From assembly GCA_023678885.1 (NCBI GenBank), contig CM042998.1, positions 2,173,820 through 2,237,819 of the forward strand: a DNA stretch of 64,000 bases, written 5' to 3'. The stretch comes from Pogostemon cablin (Eukaryota; Streptophyta; Magnoliopsida; Lamiales; Lamiaceae). The translations under genes and the position numbers were made by a program. The notes under the pieces were generated by a model. The model did not search any database, was not told where the DNA came from, and saw only the letters and a program-made list of their open reading frames with translations. Numbering within the stretch: position 1 is the stretch's first letter; the number at the start of each line of letters is the position of its first letter. Below are positions 13,344 through 25,556 of this stretch, piece by piece.

Positions 13344-16300
13344 CTAGAGATACTTGGCCAACCATGGTAGGTCCTGGCTGTCCTTCAATGCAAAAGTAAC
13401 ATCATCGCTGCGGAAAGAACATCGCCATCAATAGTGGCAAGCAAGCAATCAGGAAGAGAAAGAGAGAGAGGTAGACTTGCTTCCTCATGAAACGTTCGTA
13501 TAAAATGCATCAACTTTCAAGACTTTATTTATATTTGCAAGACACTCACCTGGGATAGTTGAGTTGCAATTTCTGCAATTTATGCCGCGAACCAGCCTCA
13601 CACAACAGTATCCTGGATTCACCGAGTTTGCATCTGCTCATCCAAACATATAGAGATGAATGCTGCTTTAATAATGACGTTACAGTTTACACATGGAAAC
13701 CAAACCACCATTTCATGTATGCACTAGCTATTTCATGTAAGCTGCATTGTTGCTTCAAGAATTCAAGTCCAGATGTTGAATGTACTTATACATGTAGATT
13801 AATTGCACAATTAAGATAAGCCAACTCTATAACAGATGCTTCAAGTGATCTGTACTGTTTGGTGAACGATTATATCAAATTACACTGGCTTACCCGACTT
13901 TCAGGAGCGTGTCATATCCCGGAAACAATTCCCCATTGCTAGAGCAGAAACATGCTACAACATTTGCCAACTGTATGAACAAAAAATGTTTTGAGAAAAG
14001 ACATTTATGGGTAGAAAGAATATAGGCAAGCTAAATTTACATTTTTTTTTCTCGACCTGGCAATGTATGACCCTTTTCATAAACAGTCAGAAACATTTTC
14101 TTTGGATGCAAATTCTCTTAACATCTTTTGGTTGGAATGACTAAAATGCGTGGGTGTGGAAGCGGCGATGTCCTTGATCCCCTCCATTGGTCTACAACAT
14201 TATAATAGGCTAATTGGGGGGAGAAAAGAAAAGATGTTACATGGTTTGACTACGGGAATGTATGGTATGGCTACTTTGGAGAAGTAGAAATCAATTACTT
14301 TCCGAAAAGAACATATGTGTTAGATAAATTGGTAGAGGGAACTTAAAGCTCATATACTGAGTTTGATATTTGGAAATACACTTGGTAGATCTGGTCACTT
14401 TGTCATGAAGAAGGGACAATGGAGAGGTAAGCCTATTTTTATTTGAAGTAGTTTAGAATCAAGCTTCTCTTTGTAAACTATCTTACTGGGTAGTCGTCTT
14501 ACCCATACTCTAGAATAATATTTTGACTTCTCTGTTTTAAAAAAAACAAAAACCAAATATACTTTTTGTGTACATGTGTGTGTATTGAAACCAACCATAT
14601 ATAGCTGAGGGACCTATCAACGTAATCATAATAGCAAATATATCAATTCGTTTACCTATCTGATAGTTTCTACTATTCATGCAGCTTGTTACTTGTTAGG
14701 CAACATTGTGAAGATACCATTGTAATGAATTTTAAGCACAGATGTAAGCTGAGAATGGCGGAGTGAGATACCTTTTCAAAAGTTGTTTCACCCATTCCTG
14801 TTTTGTAGAGTTCATGTACCATAGCAGACAAGAAGATTTTGCTTAGTTTGGAAGAACTTCTTATCACCTGATAATGGCAACAGATAAATGAAAAGGAGAT
14901 ATTTAACTTCATATTGTATAATTATAACATTATTGATGTAATCATAGATTCATAGGTGAGAAAATTATCCAACTCACTTGGATATGAGGAGCCTGGAACA
15001 TCTCCTTTATCGCTGCTTCAACATCTTCCATACTTACCATAACTTTCCCTGCAAAACCAGAAAGGATGAATACCATTGGCATCTTTCTGATACATGGAAT
15101 GTAAGAATTAAGAACTCAATGCAATCAGTTAACATTTCTATCTTGTAAGCTAGAAGGGAGGCTGGCAATTAAGAACTCGATGCAAAAAGATAGCAGGAAT
15201 ATGGCGACGTAGAGACAGCATGAGGGACAGGAATTGTACCCTAATATGTACAGGACTCTTCACCAAAAAATACATAAAATGAAGATCCATAATGTTATCA
15301 GAGCATAAATTCGCTTCTGCTTGAGGATCTTGTCCAACTACATTCTCAAGAACTACAAGCAGCAACAAGTGGTATGATTGCAGGAGTTCGTACAAGTGAT
15401 GCTAAAACATTAATGAGTGGACTCATAAGAACATCAGATGTAAAATTTCTAAATAAGTACACAATTTTCTGAACTGTGGGTGAAAGGCAGTTTTATTAAC
15501 ATTCAGTATGCTTTAAGCTTCTTCATCATGAGACTGCTACAGATACAACATGATGCAATTGTCCATTATAATTCCTGTTGCTAAACCCAAGGGCACAAGA
15601 GTTTGGATATCTAAATTTCTAGGTCAGCTCTACATTGCCATTGAGGCCAATAAAAATTGTAGTACACAGTACACACTGATGAATCTTATAACAAATGAGA
15701 AAACCATCGTGCAGGAATATGCGTTATCTTATCTACTGCAGAATTTATAAAATGAAAAGTGGTCCAACTTGATCTAGAGGATCTATTTTTAAGCTAAACT
15801 TCCTGATTGATCCATTCTAAGGTTTTTTTCAAAATGAAACTCTTTTTCATTTTGTTTTGCTAGATGGATAGGACATGCGCACGAAATTAAACTGAACATG
15901 TCAGAATTTGACTTAAACTTATGTGTTTCACATACTCTTATACAAGCAGGTTCTTAGTTTCGAGAAAGTCTGAGTAGGAAAACAATACAAGCTTCAATCA
16001 TAACTCTAAAAATTCACCTGAACTAGGAAGTGGAGATTTTTTAGCACGGTAATCTGCTACTTCTGCAGCTCGCCTGCAAATCTCCAATGCACGTCGAGCA
16101 TCTCCTGATACAGCCGCCACCTAAAGTCATATACCAGCATGAGTACCAACATAAACCGTTGCTCTATTCCAAATGATCAAAATGAAAGTCACAATCAAGG
16201 AAGTAGATATATATAGTTCAAACCTTCCTTGAAGCAAATTCAATTGCAACTTTTTCAAAGATGTCAATTCCCTTTAGGCGACTGGAAATTATTTCCTGAA

Positions 16301-19160
16301 GTTGCTGATAGTTATATGGACCAAAGCAAAGCCTCTGTATGCCCATACGGCTAGAAATGCGGGGCAGCAACTTCTCTGGAAGATCCATTGTGTTTGCTAT
16401 CCCTGAATATGTGTGGCAGAATAAAATCAACAGAAGCAAGGCAACCAATCGAGAAACATTGCAAGTTTTTAATGGGGGTCAAGACTTTCCTACCTATCAC
16501 AATCAATTTAGAATTTGGCTTGGTAGGCCAATCAAGAATATTGTATAAAACCTGCAAATGAATTGTTTGACATTAGTGTTGAACTTGAGACACTCCAGCG
16601 CATATTTTAGGTTTTGTCACATGAATGCACAACGTACTGATTGATTTCGTGTTACTAGAAGATCAAGCTCATCAATGAGAAGAATACAAGGCTTCATATC
16701 TTTCCTACGATTTCTTTCATCTGAAAATTGCTCATTCAACAAATTAAGTGCCTTCTTCCAACCAACTCTATGCCCACTTAATCCCTCATATATCACCTGG
16801 AGACAATTACATCAAAAAGTTATTAATGCATGAAAACCATCAGATATTAATATAATGAACACCTCATCTCGCATCCTTACAGTATATATATTCTCAGGTG
16901 AAGCCAGTTTGAGACCGTTAACCTCAACAAAGCAGTATGGTCTTATGTTTCCTGTATCAACCTCAGACTTAAAATTTCTCATCACAGCAAGTACACTCAT
17001 CGTCTGCAGTAATAAAGAGCAGGTTATATTGGCCTTAAATATTTTTAGAAATCTATAACAACAACTTAAGGTTGTATTATCAAATGTAAAGGTATTCACC
17101 TTTCCAGTTCCAGGGACACCATGGATGTAGAGGCATCTTCCTAAGCATTGCTCATCACATATGGCACCTTTGATAAATGAGGTTATCTCATCCATTTCCC
17201 TAGAGAAAGTTACACGTTAAAGAAAAGCATTGTGTTAATTTGTGCTTTAATATAAAAAAAACATACATACTTATCCCTACAAGGTAGAGATTTGGGCAAT
17301 GTTGCTAGCAAAAGTGTTGCTTTTGCCTCTTCCAAATCGGTCTTCTTGTGGCATCGGATATGTTCTGGTATTTTCTTTGCACCTATCCTTTGAAGTCCAA
17401 ATATCCGCCCCTTGCGTGAGTTCTGTACAAGTATTATAATGATTGGTCATCTAACAAAGTAGACACACATGGAGATTTGGTAGCCAAAAATATAAATTAG
17501 CCTACCGCTGCTACAGGGTGAGATAGACGTGCTTGGGACATCAAACTGTTGTGTTTCTCGATTTCATATTCTCCATCTTCATCTGAGGCAGAATCTAACT
17601 CATCGCAAGAATTCCAATCATCATCATGATTGTCAACTTCTTCACCATCCTGCAGGGAAAATGAAAACATACAAACTCAAACATAATGCAAAGTCCGTTA
17701 TGTTAGGAACCCATCTTACATCTTCAGTTTTTTCAGTCTCTGCAATGCGCTTGAAATTATGCCACTGTATGTCATACTCATACTCGCAAAAGAACACATC
17801 GTCTCCTTCATTGCTAGCACTGGAGAATTCTTTTGGAGTCATCACAAAGCAATGCCTAATGACTGTTTCCATCTACAAACCAAAGTTCATTAGACAGAGA
17901 AGAATAAGATGGAAAATTATAGGGTTGAACTACATCAAACTTTGTCTATTTCATGTTTTGTCCAGGCCTAGCATAACATATGAATTGGAACCATAAGCAC
18001 ACAAATTTAATGAAGGATCTGCTAAAAGATAATCAAAACATTAGTTTAATACAACAAGTAGGCAATGTCCCTTTAGAAATATTGCTCCCGATTAATAAGA
18101 GAACAATCAAAGACCAATTCCTACTGTTCGAAGAACCAAACAATGACTGCAATGAAGAAAATGAGTTAAACTACCTCAACATCAGCAAAATCATTAGTCT
18201 GATAGAGCTCCCTCCTCAAATTATGAGGTTGTCTCCCCACAGCGGTTTCCTCCGGAATAATATACCACCGAGCTCGAAACCAATAAGTACCATCCACTTC
18301 TTTCCATAAACTACAGAAATCCAAACAACATAATACAAGATAATGTAATTCAATCATCATCAGTACTAAATGAGAAGTCTCCAGAATCTGGATAGAACAT
18401 AGAAAGTTAATAGCACAAACCCCTCAATACGAGCAGCCCACAAATCGCTTGAAAGCAATTTCTCCCTAGCTGTTCTAGCCCTCTTCTTCCCCTTTGGAGG
18501 TTCTGGAAATTCAATCGTCTTCCCTGATTTCTTCGCTTCACAATAATTACAAATCCAATCCCCGTCAGGAACCGCCTTCAATGGCGGCGTCAAGCACTTC
18601 AAGTGAAACCCATTCAAACAATCATCACATTCAATCATAATCCGCCTTCCAGCAGGCTTAAAACAGACTCTGCATTCCTCTACCTCCGGATCTTCATAAT
18701 CTGAATCGGCATCCTCCCTCCTCTTCACATATACATCATCTCCTGCCGAAAATTCCCCTCCATCGTACACCACCTTTTTGTAATAAGCCCTTTTCTTAGC
18801 AGCGTTTCTACATTTGTCACTCCTTAATTCCCTTTTCTTCCCTTCGGCCTTTTTATCTTGAAATTTTCTCTTCCTCGTACAATCAGTGAGCTGCGGAGAT
18901 GAAGGAGCAATTGAAATAGTGGTAGGCGAATCGTGAATTTTTGCAGTTTTGGGTGCTGAACGCGGGGTGTGGCGGCGATAGGATTCATGGGTTGGCTGTG
19001 GAGTGGCGGAGTTGCGGCGGAGGGAGCGTCGGGGGGTGAGTGCTGGGTTTTGTGGGGTAATGGGTGTAATGAAGCGGTCAGGGGAAGAAATGGGGTGCTT
19101 TGGTGTGGGGGTTCTATGGGAGTAAGTCTTGGATTTCTTCGTCTTCGGAGTCTCAGCCAT
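13344..19160 (-). CDS. ORC1: Origin recognition complex subunit 1 (ORC1)
   Basis: ATPase subunit of the nuclear origin recognition complex, which loads MCM helicase with CDC6 and CDT1. Sixteen exons, all in phase: 18421-19160, 18175-18310, 17720-17872, 17506-17649, 17271-17422, 17100-17199, 16881-17003, 16638-16796, 16494-16551, 16224-16402, 16018-16120, 14978-15048, 14772-14867, 13894-13970, 13550-13633, 13344-13407. They give 812 aa, close to the Arabidopsis protein. A basic S/T-P-rich N-terminus leads to a PHD finger (first Cys about 163, last about 207; CRVCF to CNYC) set within the BAH domain, the plant-specific ORC1 arrangement. An acidic linker follows. The AAA+ domain has Walker A GVPGTGKT (about 469-476) and Walker B ILLIDELD (about 553-560). 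The last 120 residues form the winged helix. ATG 19160 (MAETPKTKK) is preferred to an in-frame ATG at 19211. Confidence 0.96.
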
Positions 19161-19231
19161 TGTTTCAGGTGTCGCTGAGGAGAGAGAGAAAGAGGAGGAG
19201 AGAGAACCCAAAAAAAAGAAGGTTAAAACTA

Positions 19232-19239
19232 GCGGGAAA
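19232..19239 (-). promoter_or_regulatory. E2F binding site upstream of ORC1
   Basis: The minus strand reads TTTCCCGC, a perfect match to the E2F consensus TTTSSCGC, 72 bp upstream of the preferred ORC1 start codon. ORC genes are known E2F targets in plants, so G1/S-linked expression is expected. It is the only full match noticed in the immediate upstream region. Confidence 0.7.
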
Positions 19240-19438
19240 AAACAATTAAAATAAACACTATATAAAAAAAATAGGGAAATGCCAACTTTTGCCTATGTTG
19301 AATATACTCCATCTAAATTGCTCAAACTTTTACATTACATCTAATTTGTCCACTTTTTATTTGTAATGTCATCAATGCCCTTAAGGGTGGCCCACAAGTT
19401 GGTAATGGGAATGAGAGGAAACATTGAAAACTTTTATG

Positions 19439-21181
19439 AGGATAAAATCTTTTTTGCCCAATAAGTTTGGTCATATACAATTTTTGTCCAAAAAAAGATA
19501 ATATTTGGGCATTTGTCCTACTAACTTCATAATTGCGCCAATGTTGCCCCGTTTTCACCGAAATTTGATATTTTACCGGAATCGATCACGTGTATGTCAC
19601 ATGACATCTGATTTGGCATTTCCCGACGAGAAAAAATTTTTTGCCCCGTAAGTTTGGTCATATACACTTTTTGCCCTAAAAAAGATAAGATTTGGCATTT
19701 GTCCCAATATCTTTATAGTTGTGTCAATGTTGCCCCATTTTTCCAAAAATTTGTCATTTTCACTAGAATCGATCACATGCGTGTAACATGATTATCGAAT
19801 TTGGCATTTCCCGGTGAATTTACTGACCTGGCGACACAGTAGCATCCACATCAATAACAACAATAATAATTTTTTATTGAAAAAAATACCCTCCATCAAT
19901 GCACTCAATTCTCACGTGTCCTCTACGTACTTTCACCATCTTCGCAAACTCTCTCTTTTTGTCAATTAGAGGATCCCTCGTGTACCCTCTCACCACCATG
20001 GGCGGCAACTATTGAATCTTCCGCTCGCGCCACCCTACTCACGCCACCAAGCTCCCCATCATCATCTACTTCCACGGCAGAGGATTCGTATTCTTGAGCG
20101 CCACCACTCCATATTCTTCCACAAGTCATGCAACCGTATGGTTGCTCACGTTCATTCCCTCATTGCTTTTGTCGAGTAATACCTAACATTGGAGAGTCGT
20201 CTTCTGGAGACGTACGACGACCTCATGGACGAAATGCAGTGGGCTAAAACCTAAGCACTCGCCGGTTGTGACGCCAACCCTTCGATAGAATAATTCGTTG
20301 AATTCTTTAGGGTTTTCCTAATAGAAAGCAGCATCGCCGGCAATATGGTCTACCACGTGGGGATGCGTGCACTTGATATTGATCTCCTATCACAATTAGA
20401 ATCGCGAGACTGATAATGAACCATTCATTTTTCAGTGGGGTGCGAAGGACTGAATCGGAGCTAAAAGAATGCCAACGACCCTATCCTCCTCTGCATGGCT
20501 CTGATATCATGTGGTTGCTCGCACTGTCGGAGGGTACAGATCGAGACCATGTATACCGTGATCCGTTCGTCGGTGGTAGGCCCTTGGAGGAGAAGATCCG
20601 ATAGTTGCCGCCCATGGTGGTAAGAGGGTACACATGGGATCCCTGATTGACAAGAAGAGTGAGTTTGCGTAGATGGTGGAAGCACATGGAGGGCACGTGA
20701 GAACTGAGTTCATCGACATTGAGGGTATTTTTTTAAATTAAATTACCAATAAAATATTATTATTATTAATGTGGATGTCACTATGTCGCTAGGTCAGAAA
20801 ATTCGTCGGGAAATGCCAAATTCGATAATCACGTGACATGGATGTGATCGATTCTAGTGAAAATGTCAAATTCTGGGAAAATTGGGCAACATTGGCGAAC
20901 TATAAAGATATTGGAACAAATGCCCAAATCTTATCTTTTTTGGGGCAAAAATTGTACATGGCCAAACTTACGGGGCAAAAAAATTTTTTCACCGGAAAAT
21001 ATCAAATCCGATGATCACATGACGTGCACGTGTTCGATTCCGGCAAAAATATCAAATTTCGGTAAAAATGGGGTAATATTGGCGCAATTATAAAGATAGT
21101 GGGACAAATGCCCAAATGTTATCTTTTTGGGGCAAAAATTGTACATGGCCAAACTTATGGGGCAAAAAATTTTTTTATCCC
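19439..21181. mobile_element. Mutator-like foldback element (Pack-MULE type) carrying a carboxylesterase fragment
   Basis: Inverted arms run about 19439-20027 and 20583-21181. Each outer arm contains two tandem subunits with a period of about 185 bp, marked by AGTTTGGTCATATAC and its relatives. The element is bounded by ACTTTTATG (19430-19438) and ACTTTTGTG (21182-21190), a 9-bp target duplication with one mismatch, which is diagnostic for Mutator-like elements. No transposase is present, so it is non-autonomous. The inner parts of both arms and the loop are derived from a carboxylesterase gene. It inserted about 270 bp upstream of the ORC1 start. TIR sequence is moderately diverged between arms, so the insertion is not very recent. 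Confidence 0.85.
20041..20728 (+). pseudogene. Captured carboxylesterase (CXE, alpha/beta hydrolase) pseudogene
   Basis: Translating through frame changes and stops gives recognisable plant CXE blocks in order. KLPIIIYFHGRGFVF is the oxyanion-hole HGGG motif with one Gly replaced. CNRMVAHVHSLIAFVE and YDDLMDEMQWAK follow. SSIAGNMVYHVGMRALDIDL is the nucleophile elbow; the usual GxSxG is damaged. NHSFFSGVRRTESEL comes next, then WDPLIDKKSEFA near the catalytic Asp. The region holding the catalytic His is absent. At least four in-frame stops occur. Plant CXE genes are often intronless, so genomic capture and retro-origin cannot be told apart. The last part (about 20586-20728) also exists in inverted form at about 19885-20027. 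Confidence 0.85.
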
Positions 21182-21374
21182 ACTTTTGTGTCAGAATATA
21201 TTTCTTTGCTAAAGAATTAATTAATCAAATATGACATGAAATAATAAAATAATGATTAAATTAATGGACAATTTAAATTGGTGGACATGTAACATTTTTT
21301 TTCATGCAACATTTTTTTATGAACATTAGTTTTTCTTACATGCACAATATTTTTTTTTTCATTTGTTGTCAGCA

Positions 21375-23110
21375 GCCAAAATTAAATGTATTTAAGACTC
21401 AGTGGACATGTGTCCGCTGATCTCTATCCATTATAATATTATTGTTTTAATCTTAAAAAATTAATTAAGATAAATTAAGATATTTTTAAGATCATGTTTC
21501 CAAAATTAAATGTATTTAAGACTCAGTGACATGTGTCCGTCGATCTTTATCCATTACAATATTATTGTTTTAATCTAAAAAAATAAATTAAGATATTTTT
21601 AAGATCATGTATCCAAAATTAAATGTATTTAAAAGTACTAGTCATATGTCCGCCAATCTTTATCAATTACAGTATTATTGTTTTAATCTTAAAAAATTAA
21701 TTAAGGTGAAATAAGATATTTTTAAGATCATGTTTCTAAAATTAAATGTATTTAAGACTAGTGAACATGTGTCCGCGGATCTTTATCAATTACAATATTA
21801 TTGTTTTAATCTTAAAAAATTAATTTACCTCAATTACATTATTATTGTTTTAATCTTAAAAAATTAATTAAGGTAAATTAAGATATTTTTAAGATCATGT
21901 TTCTAAAATTAAATTTATTTAATACCGGTGCACGCTGATTTTTAATCTTAAAAAATTAATTAAGGTAAATTAAGAAATTTTTTAAGATCATGTTTCCAAA
22001 ATTAAATGTATTTAAGACATGTGTCCGCCGATCTCTATTCATTATAATATTATTTTTTTAATCTTATAAGATTAATTAATGTAAATTAAGAAAATTTTAA
22101 GATTATATTTTCAAAATTAAATGTATTTAAGATTTAGCGGACATGTGTCCACAAATCTTTATCCATTAGATATTATTGTTTTAATCTTAAAAAATTAATT
22201 AAGATAAATTAAGATATTTTTAAGATCATGTTTCCAAAATTAAATGTATTTAAGACTAGTGGACATGTGTCCGCGGATCTTTATCAATTACATTATTATT
22301 GTTTTAATCTTAAAAAATTAATTTACCTAAATTACATTATTATTGTTTTAATCTTAGAAAATTAATTAAGGTAAATTAAGATATTTTTAAGATCATGTTT
22401 CTAAAATTAAATTTATTCAATACCAGTGCACGCCGATCTTTATCAAATATAATATTATTCTTTAATCTTAAAAAATTAATTAAGATAAATTAAGATATTT
22501 TAAGATCATATTTCCAAAATTAAATGTATTTAAGACTCAAATGACATGTGTCCTCCGATCTCTATTCATTATAATATTATTATTTTTTAATCTTATAAGA
22601 TTAATTAATGTAAATTAAGAAATTTTTAAGATTATATTTCCAAAATTAAATGTATTTAAGACTTAGCAGACATGTGTCCACCAATCTTTATCCATTAGAT
22701 ATTATTGTTTTAATCTTAAAAAATTAATTAAGATAAATTAAGATATTTTTAAGATCATATTTCCAAAATTAAATGTATTCAAGACTAGTGGATATGTGTC
22801 CACTGATCTCTATCAATTACATTATTATTGTTTTAATCTTAAAAATTAATTAAGGTAAATTAAAATATTTTTAAGATCATGTTTCCAAAATTAATTACAT
22901 TATTATTGTTTTAATCTTAAAAAATTAATTAAGGTAAATTAAGATATTTTTAAGACCATATTTCCAAAATGAAATGTATTTAAGACTCAAAGGACATGTA
23001 CGCCAATCTCTATTCATTATAATATTATTGTTATAATCTTATAAAATTAATTAATGTAAATTAAAAAATTTTTAAGATCATATTTCTAAAACTAAATGTA
23101 TTTAAAAGTA
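21375..23110. repeat. About 125-bp tandem array with higher-order structure
   Basis: About 14 monomers plus partial units. Each carries AAATTAAATGTATTTAAGAC, a variable GGACATGTGTCCG segment and TTTTAATCTTAAAAAATTAA. Monomer starts fall near 21375, 21500, 21613, 21736, 22002, 22117, 22235, 22517, 22642 and 22765. Variant monomers recur every four units (about 500-515 bp): the CGCGGATCTTTATCAATTAC type at about 21770 and 22270, and the CTTATAAGATTAATTAATG type at about 22060 and 22590. The array starts about 190 bp beyond the MULE target duplication. No coding function. It is not a CRISPR array: the units are contiguous, without unique spacers. Confidence 0.9.
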
Positions 23111-24589
23111 ATGTTTGGTTTATTTCATAATCACCCATATTCGCGGACAATATTCATCCACACTCTATATTATTTAATTCAAAGATGTAGGGGTGTCCGC
23201 TGATAAAAAAAATTAAAAGAAATAAACAACAATAATCCATGTCCGCCCATGAAGATAAAAAAAATAAAATAAAAAAATCACCCATGTGCATCATGAAAGT
23301 GATAACTGTCAGCCCACTTTTCCAATAAATCATCAAAAATTCTGACTTGTGTAAGTGAAGATAGTTCAGGTATATTAATGAAAAAGTGAGCAAATTAGAT
23401 GATTTTTAAGAAGTAGGACAAATTTGATGTTCCAATAGGCATTCTGACATGTGTCAAAAAAATAATGACATCACCCACCATCATATTTACTTTACTTACC
23501 ATTTTGAGTCGTTTTAATTATGCACATTTAATTAATATTCACACTTTTCATCATTTTGAAGATTTTGGATGTCCTATTATATTTTGGTGTTACATCTCCT
23601 ATTACACACGTTAGATGAGTGACATGTATGCGGAGAGGAAAATCTCAATCTTTCTCCTTAGGATTGATTATTAGGGTATATAATAGTTTATCTTAAGTAT
23701 CAATCATCAAACTGTTTGTAACAGAAAATGTAACACCAAAATGTAACAGGAGATTCGAACTACATTTTGAGTCGTTTTAAATATTTATGCATGTTTTAAT
23801 AGTAGGAATATACTATGCATTTTACCTATTTTTTACATTTTATTTATTAATCCTAACAATTTTAATTTTTTAACACTTTATTTATCATTTTTAACAACTT
23901 TATTTAGTATTTCTTTTTAAAAATTATCAATTTACCCCTATTTTTTTCTTATATTATATTTAAAAAATATAATTTTTTAATCTTCGTGCACGCACAAACA
24001 AATATAAATATGTGGGACAAATGGAGTAGCTTTGATACTTACAAAGAAAAACAATTAAAGTAGTATTAATTTCCTGTGTCTCATCTCATCTTCACATACT
24101 TTTTGATTTACTCTTCTAGATAATTTGATATTTTTAATTAATAAATGAATTATGAAGTATATTATGTATATTTTGAAATTAAATTATATTACCAAGATAA
24201 GTGATTAGTTTCTTTTAAGTTACATCTACATAATTATAGGTATATAAGAAGATTTTAAAGAAATGAAAGAGCAACATCGTTCTTATGATAAAACAAGTTT
24301 TGTGTAAACAGAAACTCTTTTTATATTTATCATCACTTTTTATTCATTCTAACAGAATTAATTCTATAATAGTTCAATTTAATTATCATTACTTTTTAAA
24401 AACAGAAGACCCAACTTGAAAAACGTTGAGTTCTAATTTTCCAAAATAATAGATCGCCAGATTGAATACCAATGTATGAAAAAATATTCAGTTGGTAGTA
24501 GTAACATAAATCATTTATTATGCCTTTATAATGTAATAACTAAATGTGTGCCACACATATACACAATCTCACTTATCAAATATCAATAC

Positions 24590-25010
24590 CAATAACTCTT
24601 TTACATTTTTTTTAACCAATTTACCAAAAATAGACCTTTATACCCTTTCCACCAAAATTTAAAAAATTCCAAATACCCACCCGCTCACCCACACACCTCA
24701 CTGCCACCGGCAACAACCGCCGGCCGCCGCCGACCATGTGGGTGACCCACACCGTCACCCACACCCACACCCACCGCCAGCGCTGCCAGCCAAATGGGTG
24801 ACCCACACCGTCACCCACACTGGAAACCGATGTGGATGGATCCATGTGGGCGACCTACTCAAGGGACACATTGAGTATTAATTTTGAATAGTAAGGGTAA
24901 AAAAGTTCAAAAATGTACCATTGTATAAAAAAGATAACAAACAAAACAAAGTGTTGGTAAATAATTTGACACTATGAATTTTGGGTATTTTTGTAATTCT
25001 CCCATGATTA
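24590..25010. mobile_element. Non-autonomous repeat with tandem-motif core, copy 2
   Basis: The flanks match those at 7120-7585 (GGACACATTGAGTATTA, AAAAGTTCAAAAATGTA, then a TTTTGGGTATTTTTGTAA end). The core differs: GC-rich units of GGGTGACCCACACCGTCACC type repeat twice, with shorter CACCCACAC runs. No coding exon is likely; reading frames here are by-products of the repeats. Confidence 0.45.
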
Positions 25011-25327
25011 ATTGTGTACAATGACAAATAACTAAATACAATAAACTTATCCAAAACTGAACAAGAGAAGTACACGATTAAGAAATTCCCATAAATGTAT
25101 CATATATATACAATAATTATCATGCAAGTTCATTTTCTCATTAACCACAATTTTATTTATATCTTTAGTAATACAAAACACACATCATAACCTAAAATTT
25201 TGGATAAACATAAGTGCAAAATCATGGGGTTGGAAATAACATGAGCTGAAAATTTTGCATCCCCACAAGTATTTTCAATTGAAAGATGTACATCACATTT
25301 TAAAGATTCAAAAACATTTTTTTCGCG

Positions 25328-25350
25328 CCCCCCCCCCCCCCCCCCCCCCC
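25328..25350. repeat. Poly-C (23) homopolymer
   Basis: A run of 23 C on the plus strand, about 210 bp beyond the stop codon of the PGM-like gene. It would be a G-run in that transcript if the 3' UTR extends this far. Confidence 0.9.
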
Positions 25351-25556
25351 AACAATTGTAACTAAGCCAGCCTTCCAAACCGGTCGATATCCAACGTTAA
25401 TGGTTATTCTACATAACAGAGGCAGATATAGTTATCTTTGACCGTTGCAATGCTAGGTATGATAAGGCTCTTAGAACTAGAGGCAATTAAGTTTCGAAAA
25501 GACCTTAACCACGTTCGTCATTGGAGAATTCACGGATTACAAAAATGAGCTGTAGG

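Larger units (their letters stand above)
23111..25556. other. Intergenic region downstream of the tandem array
   Basis: AT-rich DNA between the satellite-like array and the PGM-like gene. A weak inverted repeat pairs TTTTGGTGTTACATCTCC (about 23583) with GTAACACCAAAATGTAAC (about 23728), and CATTTTGAGTCGTTTTAA occurs at 23502 and 23764. It also holds a repeat with a GC-rich core (24590-25010) and a C homopolymer (25328-25350). Bases just below 25557 are probably 3' UTR. Confidence 0.55.

Noticed and set aside
20416..20604. Small plus-strand protein starting MNHSFFSGV
   Set aside because: A surviving piece of the carboxylesterase pseudogene, not an independent gene.
21375..23110. Possible CRISPR-like array
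   Set aside because: Units are contiguous and diverged, with no unique spacers, in a plant nuclear context.
24621..24845. Trp/Val-repeat frame
   Set aside because: Product of the GGGTGACCC-type repeat core.
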